Shown: positions 1-5,481 of the stretch, in pieces
Layout: every line of letters starts with the position of its first letter
Position numbering within the stretch: the stretch's first letter is position 1
From: an uncultured Spirochaetaceae bacterium
Lineage (GTDB): Bacteria; Spirochaetota; Spirochaetia; Treponematales; Treponemataceae
Length of the DNA stretch: 8,390 nt
NCBI GenBank assembly: GCA_902796985.1
Contig: CADBRC010000009.1
Span: 1 to 8,390 of the forward strand
Direction: 5' to 3'
Translations under genes and position numbers: made by a program
The notes under the pieces: model-generated
What the model was told of the DNA's origin: nothing
Database searches by the model: none
The model's input: the letters and a program-made list of their open reading frames with translations, nothing else

Positions 1-2580
1 CTTGAACATATCGGTGGTCTTCTTGTATTTCTCCGCCGCACTGCGGTCGGTGATGGCATCCTCTATCTCGGACAGCTCCATCGCAAGATCGTCCTTCTTG
101 TCGTCATGCAGGAAGGAGTCGAATTCGGTCACGTCCTCGACGACATCGGGCTCCTCTATGTCACCGTCGGAAGGAGGCAGATCCCTCGGCTCCTCCTGGG
201 AGTCAGCGTCCATGTCCTCGGGCTCAAGCTCAAGCTCCTCAGGCTCGGGAAGTGCTTCCTCCTCCTCAGGCTCAAGCTCCTCTTCCTCTGCTTCGGGGAG
301 TTCCTCGGATTCAGATTCAGCCTCGAGTTCGGCAAGCTCCTCGTCACCGGGCAGGACCTCGGCCTCAGCCTCAGCAAGCTCCTCTGCCTCGGCTATCTCA
401 TCGAGGGTTTCGACCTCTTCATCTTCATCGGGTATCTCTTCTGCTTCCTCAAGAGGCTCCAGCTCGTCCTCATCCTCAGAAAGCGCTTCCGGCTCATCAA
501 GAGTTTCTTCCCCGTCAGCCTCTTCGGACAGCTCCTCAAGGGTCTCCGGCTCTTCCTCGGCTTCCGGCTCTATCTCCTCGGGCTCCTCGACGGCCTCTTC
601 CTCCGGCTCAGGCAGGGGTTCCGGCTCAGGAGCAATGTCCTCCTCAGCCTCGACTTCCGGCTCCGGCTCGGCCAGCTGGAAGCCCATATCCTCGTCCTCG
701 TCGTCATCCTCCGAGGGGATGTCCTCGTCCAGGCTGACAGTCTCCTCCTCTTTGTCTGCGCCGTCGTCCAGCTCTTCGGACTGGAACATTCTGTCGTTTT
801 CCTCCGGCAGATCCCGCTGCGGAGCGGGCGAATTACCGAAGGGGTTCTCCTTGAAGAAGTCGTCCTCGGCATCTTCCACCGCCTGCTCGAGCTTGTCCTC
901 CTCGGAGATGAGCGCGTCAAGGCTGTTGTCGTCGCTGCGGCTCGCCTCTATCTCATCGTCAAGCTGCCTCTCGAAGGGGGTAGCGTTCTCGTCGTTCTCG
1001 GTGAGCTCTTCCAGATTGTAGCCCAGGTCGTGCTTCTCTTCGACGGGAGACTCCTCGCCGCCGGCAGCTTCCGCGCTTTCGGCAAGTTCCAGCTGCTCCT
1101 CGTCGAGCGGCCGGTCCATGCCGTCGGCAGAGAAAGCCGCAGACTCCGCCCCCTCCTCCTCGGGCGCAAATGCAATCTCCTGCGGCGCAGCCACGGGAAT
1201 CTTCTTGCTCAGCTTGTCGAGCTTCTGCTTGTAGGAGGGATTGCCGCTGTGCTTCTCGGCAAGGCCGCTGTATATCTTCTGCGCGTCTTCGTAACGCTCC
1301 TGGCTCTCGTAGTTGGATGCGAGCATGGAGAGGGCGCGGCTGTCGTAGGGGCGCACGTCCAGATACTTCTTGAGCCCCTTCTCCGCCTTGGCGTGGTTGC
1401 CCATCTGGTCGTAGCGCAGTGCGCCGTCCTTGTAGTATGAGACGTAGGAAGGATCTATGGAACGGATCTGCTGGAAGCACTCGTCCGCCCTGTCGTCATC
1501 GCCGCTGCAGATGTAGTACTGCCCCATCAGGTTCAGGGTCTTGACGTCCTCCGGATTCTTCTCGAAAACCTTGTGAATTTTCTCGTAAGCGGCCGCAAGC
1601 TTGTTGCCCGTCAGCAGGATGTGCGTGTACTGCCTGAGCATGTCCATGTCGCCCGGGGAAAGCTTCTCGTAGGTCTCCATCGTCTTAAGGGCCTCAAGGA
1701 CCTTGCCGTCGGACTCATACGCGTCCGCAAGCCCGGCGAGGGCCTCCGTGTTTTCCGGCTCCAGGCTCAGGGCCTCGTTGTACTGGGACTGCGCCTCGGA
1801 CAAGGAGTCCAGCTGGGTGTAGACGTGGCCCATCTTGGTGTGCATGCCCGCACTCTCGGGGTGCAGGCTCAGGGCCTGGCCGACCAGATCCTGCGCGTGG
1901 ACGGCGTTGTCCTTGGAAAGCAGGAGGTCCGCGTAGCCGTCGATCGCCTCGAACCAGCCCGGCTTGGAGCGGAGCGCCGCCTCATACTCGAGCGAGGCCG
2001 CATCTATGTTGCCGACCTTCTCGTAGCAGTGCGCCAGGTTCAGGTGCAGGACGGGATGGTTGGGGTCTATCTTCACGCCCCTGTTCAGGGTTTCAATCGC
2101 CTTGGAGTAGTCGCCCTGCAGGCTGTATATGGAACCGAGGTGGTTGTAGGCAAGCACGTCGTCCTTGTTGTGGGCGATGACCATCTCAAAGCAGTGGATT
2201 GCGCCCGGATACTTCTCCATTTCCTTGTAGGTGAAGCCCAGGTTGTAGAAAAGCTGGATGTTGTGCTCATCGACGATGATTCCCTGTTCCAATATGGAAA
2301 CGGACTCGCGGTACTGTTTCAGTTTGCGGTAGATGGAACCAAGGTTGTTCATCGCCATCAGGTTCTTGTCGTCTATGGCCAGAATCTGCTGGTAGATGGA
2401 CAGGGCATCCTCGTCCCGTCCGGTCTTCTGATACAGGCCGCCGAGCTCTCCCAGCAGCTCTATGTTTTCCGGCTCCTTTTCCAGAAGGGACTTGAAAAGG
2501 TTCTCCGCAAGCGTGAAGTCACGGGCCAGGACGGCAGATTTCGCCCTGCCCAAGGTCAATTTTGAAATTGCATCCGACAT
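1..2580 (-). CDS. TPR-repeat protein with long acidic C-terminal region (3' end outside window)
   Basis: The frame opens with ATG at 2580 and stays open for 860 codons to the left edge, so the C-terminus is missing. A Shine-Dalgarno sequence (AGGGAGAG, 2586-2593) lies five bases before the ATG and supports this start. Residues 6-447 are tetratricopeptide repeats: a first partial unit, then twelve units of exactly 34 residues with no gaps, each with the usual Gly/Ala-Tyr, Ala and Pro positions (for example the unit starting IQLFYNLGFTYKEMEKY at residue 108). Residues from about 465 to 830 are acidic and low in complexity. The last visible part (about 820-860) is mixed charged sequence again, with FDSFLHDDKKDDLAMEL. 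There is no signal peptide or membrane segment, so it is probably cytoplasmic. TPR arrays are protein-binding scaffolds; the partner is unknown. It follows the LamG gene by 14 bases and is probably cotranscribed with it. I cannot name a specific family. Confidence 0.93.
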   Translation of the reverse strand, partial: MSDAISKLTLGRAKSAVLARDFTLAENLFKSLLEKEPENIELLGELGGLYQKTGRDEDALSIYQQILAIDDKNLMAMNNLGSIYRKLKQYRESVSILEQGIIVDEHNIQLFYNLGFTYKEMEKYPGAIHCFEMVIAHNKDDVLAYNHLGSIYSLQGDYSKAIETLNRGVKIDPNHPVLHLNLAHCYEKVGNIDAASLEYEAALRSKPGWFEAIDGYADLLLSKDNAVHAQDLVGQALSLHPESAGMHTKMGHVYTQLDSLSEAQSQYNEALSLEPENTEALAGLADAYESDGKVLEALKTMETYEKLSPGDMDMLRQYTHILLTGNKLAAAYEKIHKVFEKNPEDVKTLNLMGQYYICSGDDDRADECFQQIRSIDPSYVSYYKDGALRYDQMGNHAKAEKGLKKYLDVRPYDSRALSMLASNYESQERYEDAQKIYSGLAEKHSGNPSYKQKLDKLSKKIPVAAPQEIAFAPEEEGAESAAFSADGMDRPLDEEQLELAESAEAAGGEESPVEEKHDLGYNLEELTENDENATPFERQLDDEIEASRSDDNSLDALISEEDKLEQAVEDAEDDFFKENPFGNSPAPQRDLPEENDRMFQSEELDDGADKEEETVSLDEDIPSEDDDEDEDMGFQLAEPEPEVEAEEDIAPEPEPLPEPEEEAVEEPEEIEPEAEEEPETLEELSEEADGEETLDEPEALSEDEDELEPLEEAEEIPDEDEEVETLDEIAEAEELAEAEAEVLPGDEELAELEAESESEELPEAEEEELEPEEEEALPEPEELELEPEDMDADSQEEPRDLPPSDGDIEEPDVVEDVTEFDSFLHDDKKDDLAMELSEIEDAITDRSAAEKYKKTTDMFK
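187..750 (-). other. Acidic Glu/Pro/Ala tract without basic residues (residues 611-798 of the TPR protein)
   Basis: The 188 residues between K610 and R799 contain no Lys, Arg or His. I count 101 Asp or Glu among them, about 54 percent. The remainder is mostly Pro, Ala, Leu, Ser and Thr, in short imperfect motifs such as PEPEPLPEPEEE and EAEELAEAEAE. The DNA is dominated by GAG/GAA/GAT/GAC codons and therefore gives long spurious Ser-rich and Leu-rich readings on the other strand. The tract is probably disordered or irregularly helical and strongly anionic. Confidence 0.9.
1240..2463 (-). repeat. Twelve in-phase 34-residue TPR units
   Basis: These bases encode residues 40-447 of the TPR protein. 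By hand translation the repeats fall in register every 34 residues, starting at I40, V/L74, I108 and so on, with no insertion. Sequence identity between units is low; the periodicity is at protein level, not a DNA tandem repeat. Confidence 0.85.
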
Positions 2581-2585
2581 CTTTT

Positions 2586-2593
2586 CTCTCCCT
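2586..2593 (-). promoter_or_regulatory. Shine-Dalgarno site of the TPR gene
   Basis: On the minus strand this reads AGGGAGAG, five bases before the ATG at 2580. It lies in the 14-base gap after the LamG stop codon, so the TPR gene has its own ribosome entry site but no room for its own promoter in the gap. Confidence 0.75.
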
Positions 2594-2594
2594 G

Positions 2595-4100
2595 CTACTC
2601 AGCAGACTTATTCAAAGGACGTGCATACACCTCTTTTGAGAGGACGCCCATTATCTTTTCGTTCTCCTTCGAATAGGCAGCGACCGCAAAGTAGTAAATC
2701 TTCCCGTTCGTCAGTCCGTTGAAGGTAATCGAGTTCATGTTGCCGACGTTGACCGGGGAGGCCCCCTCCACGGCAGCCTTGCCCAGGTACTCGCCCGGCC
2801 GCTCCCCGTAGTAGACGTAGTAACCGCCGGTGTCCTTATCCACGGAATAAGTCCAGCTGAGGGTCACGGCGCTGTCTGAGGCGACGGCAGTCACGCGGAA
2901 AGGCGGGAGGGGGGCATCCACCTCCCTGAAGCTGAGGGCAAGGTTCATCACCGACGGCGAGACCGCCCCGCCCCCGTCCGGATAGAGGTCTACGGCCAGC
3001 TGAAAGTAGAGGCCCTTGACGTTCTTTATGGAGGAATGGTTCGTAATCGGAATCCACTCGGGGTAGCTCTCGGTCCACTCGAACTGGTTGTCCCCGCTCC
3101 TGACGTACATCATCACGTCGGTCTGGGCAGGAACGTCCAGCACCGCGTCCACCTTCAGCAGTTCTGCATTGGGGGACCGCTTTATCGGCTTGGTGACAAA
3201 GCGGCCGCCGTCCCTGGCATAGGTGTCGTAGCGCATCGATGCTGCACTCTCGCTCTCGTTGGACCGCTGTATATGGAAGTCATCGATAAGGCCGGTGTAC
3301 TGGGGGCAGATGTCTATGTCCGCAATGACGCCCAGGTTGCAGCGGTACACGTCGCCGCCCAGCTCCTTGCCGTTGGACGTGATATAACGCATTGCCTCTA
3401 TGCGGCCGTTTATGCGGTATTCGAGCAGACCGGTCTCCACGTCATAGCTTATTGCGTGGTGGGTCCACTCGTCCGGAATGAGGACGCTGTATGATGAGAT
3501 GCTCAGCTCGCCGTCATCCTTTTCGTAGCCATCGAAGACATTGGTAAAGGTCCACTCCAGGTGGTTTTTATAGAAGGAAGCGCTCATCATCTGATAGATG
3601 GGGCTGTTGCCGACATTCTTGGAAGAGCGCCAGGAGAAGACCTTCTCGCCGTTCTCGGCGACAGCGGGATTGAGCCAGAATTCCACCAGGAAGGAGGTGG
3701 TAAAGCCCGTGCTTCCGAAGAGGGAACCCCTGCCCCCGGAAAGCCTGAGGCCGCCGTTTCCCCGGCTGAGCCCCGCCCCCTTGCCCATCTTCGCACCGCC
3801 TGCGGGCATGATGGAGTTTGAGACGACCCGGTAATTGCCGGTCCTGTCCTCCGGCTCGTCGCCCTCGAAGTCTATCAGGAGGTCGGTGCCGGGGTACACA
3901 CGGCGGCTGTTCGTATCCAGGGTCATGCAGTCATAGCCGTAGCGGCCCTTACGGGATGCTATGCGGAAATTCTGATTATCGTCTATCAGGGACCAGCCGT
4001 CCTTGCCGCCAAGCCTCACGACCTTTTCCGAAGGGAAAAGGAAACCGCAGGAGAGGAACAGGCACAAAGATGCAGCGAACACACGTTTCAAACTAACCAT
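2595..4100 (-). CDS. Exported LamG-like / fibronectin type III protein
   Basis: This is a complete 501-residue protein, ATG to TAG. Residues 1-24 form a signal peptide: basic start MVSLKR, hydrophobic core, then either a signal peptidase I site near FPS-EK or a loose spirochaete-type lipobox ending at C18 (LFLSC). Residues about 73-280 resemble a concanavalin/LamG jelly-roll domain, with LLIDFEGD at the front, the typical WTHHAISYDVETGLLEYRING at 212-232, and the closing GLIDDFHIQRS. Residues about 310-395 form a further beta-rich segment. Residues 398-495 are a fibronectin type III domain (PPFRVTAVASDSAVTLSWTY through GLTNGKIYYFAVAAYS). I see no catalytic motif, so a binding or envelope role is likeliest; the ligand is unknown. 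It is first in a presumed two-gene operon with the TPR gene. There is no other in-frame Met before residue 59, which supports the chosen start. Confidence 0.93.
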   Translation of the reverse strand: MVSLKRVFAASLCLFLSCGFLFPSEKVVRLGGKDGWSLIDDNQNFRIASRKGRYGYDCMTLDTNSRRVYPGTDLLIDFEGDEPEDRTGNYRVVSNSIMPAGGAKMGKGAGLSRGNGGLRLSGGRGSLFGSTGFTTSFLVEFWLNPAVAENGEKVFSWRSSKNVGNSPIYQMMSASFYKNHLEWTFTNVFDGYEKDDGELSISSYSVLIPDEWTHHAISYDVETGLLEYRINGRIEAMRYITSNGKELGGDVYRCNLGVIADIDICPQYTGLIDDFHIQRSNESESAASMRYDTYARDGGRFVTKPIKRSPNAELLKVDAVLDVPAQTDVMMYVRSGDNQFEWTESYPEWIPITNHSSIKNVKGLYFQLAVDLYPDGGGAVSPSVMNLALSFREVDAPLPPFRVTAVASDSAVTLSWTYSVDKDTGGYYVYYGERPGEYLGKAAVEGASPVNVGNMNSITFNGLTNGKIYYFAVAAYSKENEKIMGVLSKEVYARPLNKSAE

Positions 4101-4112
4101 AAGCTCTTGTCC

Positions 4113-4118
4113 ATTATA
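4113..4118 (-). promoter_or_regulatory. Perfect -10 box (TATAAT) for the LamG-TPR operon
   Basis: The minus strand reads TATAAT, ending 12 bases before the LamG start codon. No good TTGACA-like -35 is found 16-18 bases upstream; only weak matches such as CTGGTT occur. Transcription from this box would start near 4106-4108, giving a leader of only about 6-8 bases and no real Shine-Dalgarno sequence. It is either a nearly leaderless message or a chance match. Confidence 0.5.
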
Positions 4119-4196
4119 CCGGATACTAGCGAAAAAAACCAGCTTTACGAAATTTATCGTTCAAAGTACAGGCTTTCTTTAGAATTAAACGGAAGC

Positions 4197-4206
4197 GGCC
4201 CGGGCC
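4197..4206. repeat. Perfect 10-base palindrome GGCCCGGGCC
   Basis: This all-G/C inverted repeat stands in AT-rich intergenic sequence about 20 bases upstream of the FIST gene's -35 element and roughly 80 bases upstream of the LamG -10 box. Its position would suit an operator, but the symmetry does not extend beyond the ten bases and nothing in the window identifies a binding protein. Confidence 0.4.
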
Positions 4207-4225
4207 TCCCATAACAAGAAATAAT

Positions 4226-4254
4226 TTGCAAACCTATCTTTTGTACAGTAAAAT
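4226..4254 (+). promoter_or_regulatory. Sigma-70-type promoter of the FIST-kinase operon
   Basis: TTGCAA (4226-4231) and TAAAAT (4249-4254) are separated by exactly 17 bases. Each is a close match to its consensus hexamer (TTGACA and TATAAT). The expected transcription start is near 4261. The -35 element lies inside an 8-base palindrome, TTTGCAAA (4225-4232). Confidence 0.65.
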
Positions 4255-4260
4255 GGGGAG

Positions 4261-4268
4261 AGGAGGAG
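4261..4268 (+). promoter_or_regulatory. Shine-Dalgarno site that decides the FIST start
   Basis: AGGAGGAG lies five bases before the TTG at 4274. This is the strongest ribosome-binding sequence in the window. It is too far downstream to serve the in-frame ATG at 4253 or TTG at 4226, which instead fall within the promoter. It therefore fixes translation start at 4274. Confidence 0.75.
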
Positions 4269-4273
4269 CGATT

Positions 4274-5470
4274 TTGGATTCGATTACCCTGTATACCGAG
4301 GAAATTGACGACCTGAACGAGGCTGCGACCGAACTGTTTGCTCAGGCAGAGCCTTTTGCCCTCAAAAAGAACACGATGGCCATCCTCTTCGTGGAAGAGG
4401 AGACCGACTATGAGGAGCTGTACGCCATCCTGTCGGAACGGTGGAAGTTCCCCATGATGGGCTGCACGGTGATGGCGATGTTCCACGGGGACAGGGGCTA
4501 CCGTGACGTAGGCATCTCGGTCATGCTCCTGACCGCTGACGACTGCGAGTTCTCCGTCGGGATGACGGGGGAACTGACCAAGGACAACTACAAGGACGAG
4601 ATAGCGTCCGTATACGGCAGCCTCAAGTCCGCCCTGAGCGGCCCGGAGAAGCTCATCATAACCTACGGCGGCATGGTGACGAGCGAACACAACGTCGGAG
4701 GCGACGACCTGGTGAAAGCCATAAGCGCACAGGGCGAGAGGGTTCCGGTCTTCGGCGGTTCGGCGGCGGACAACTTCAATTCCAAGAACATAAAGGTTTT
4801 CTGCGGAGACCGGGTCACGGGCTCAGGCCAGGTGATGGCCCTGATAGCCGGGAACATCCATCCCCGCTTCATCAGCGTCAATTCTATAGAAAAGAAAAGC
4901 TCCTATGCCTATGAGGTGACCAAATCGGACGGCAACCGGGTTTTCCGCCTGGGGGAGGACAGCTTCATCGGCATCCTGCGGCGGGAGAACATGGGGACGG
5001 AGAAATCCGACGTGTTCGTGGACTACCTGCTCACGCCCTTCATCGTGAGCATCAGCGAACCGAACGGCGACAAGGTCGAGGCGGCACGGTCCCTCTCCCT
5101 GCTGAACATGGAGGACGGGAGCGGTTCCTTCCTGGGAGCGGTACCCGAGAACGCACTCCTCAGCATAGGAATCGTCCGGCGGGAGGACGTACAGAATTCC
5201 GCCGGTAAGGCAATGAATGTCATCCTCTCAAAGATAAAGGAGGCAGGGCAGGAATACAGGACGATGCTCTGCACCACCTGCTGCGCCCGCTTCCTCGCGC
5301 TCGGCGGCAACGTTTCGGCGGAGACTGACAGCTTCCGGGACCTCATTCCCCCGTCCATATCCCTGATGGGAATGTACTCCAACGGCGAGTACTGCCCGGT
5401 GAAGGGCAATGTGACCGGTGAGGAGTACAATATGTTCCATAACTTTACCTTCTCAATTCTGGCATTCTAA
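4274..5470 (+). CDS. FIST-domain sensor protein (FIST_N + FIST_C)
   Basis: The protein has 398 residues from the TTG start at 4274, chosen for its AGGAGGAG site and because upstream in-frame starts overlap the promoter. FIST is a ligand-binding signal-transduction domain, proposed to sense small molecules such as amino acids. The N-terminal part shows MMGCTVMA (61-68), the family's GC-T motif after a beta strand, and PVFGGSAADNF (158-168), a typical FIST glycine motif. The C-terminal part has CTTCCAR (333-339), matching the family's Cys-x-Arg position, then GMYSNGEY (366-373) and HNFT (389-392). There is no signal peptide or membrane segment, so it is a cytoplasmic sensor consisting of FIST alone. 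It is followed 11 bases later by a hybrid histidine kinase, which it probably controls. Oddities are the TTG start and the extra cysteines C333 and C336 beside C337. Confidence 0.92.
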   Translation: MDSITLYTEEIDDLNEAATELFAQAEPFALKKNTMAILFVEEETDYEELYAILSERWKFPMMGCTVMAMFHGDRGYRDVGISVMLLTADDCEFSVGMTGELTKDNYKDEIASVYGSLKSALSGPEKLIITYGGMVTSEHNVGGDDLVKAISAQGERVPVFGGSAADNFNSKNIKVFCGDRVTGSGQVMALIAGNIHPRFISVNSIEKKSSYAYEVTKSDGNRVFRLGEDSFIGILRRENMGTEKSDVFVDYLLTPFIVSISEPNGDKVEAARSLSLLNMEDGSGSFLGAVPENALLSIGIVRREDVQNSAGKAMNVILSKIKEAGQEYRTMLCTTCCARFLALGGNVSAETDSFRDLIPPSISLMGMYSNGEYCPVKGNVTGEEYNMFHNFTFSILAF

Positions 5471-5481
5471 GGCAGGTGCGG

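Larger units (their letters stand above)
4101..4273. promoter_or_regulatory. Divergent intergenic control region
   Basis: This gap of about 170 bases is the only substantial noncoding stretch in the window. It is more AT-rich than the flanking genes and separates the leftward LamG-TPR genes from the rightward FIST-kinase genes. It contains the TATAAT box of the left operon, a GGCCCGGGCC palindrome near its middle, and the TTGCAA/TAAAAT promoter of the right operon. I see no riboswitch-like fold or terminator in it. Confidence 0.8.

Noticed and set aside
2..1021. Long Ser-rich open frame on the plus strand
   Set aside because: It is the antisense reading of the Glu-codon-rich acidic tract of the TPR gene. 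It has no ribosome site, and its near-homopolymeric serine composition follows directly from GAG/GAA/GAT codons on the other strand.
106..1440. 444-codon Leu/Val/Gly-rich frame on the plus strand
   Set aside because: Antisense shadow of the same TPR gene; no domain or coherent motif, and the minus strand has a clear TPR reading throughout.
1573..2565. 330-codon frame on the plus strand opposite the TPR repeats
   Set aside because: The opposite strand shows twelve in-register TPR units, which cannot be chance. This frame has only a valine/leucine-rich shadow composition.
4226..4273. Upstream start (TTG 4226 or ATG 4253) for the FIST gene
   Set aside because: Both codons fall within the -35 and -10 elements of a good promoter and have no suitably placed ribosome site, whereas AGGAGGAG is ideally placed for TTG 4274.
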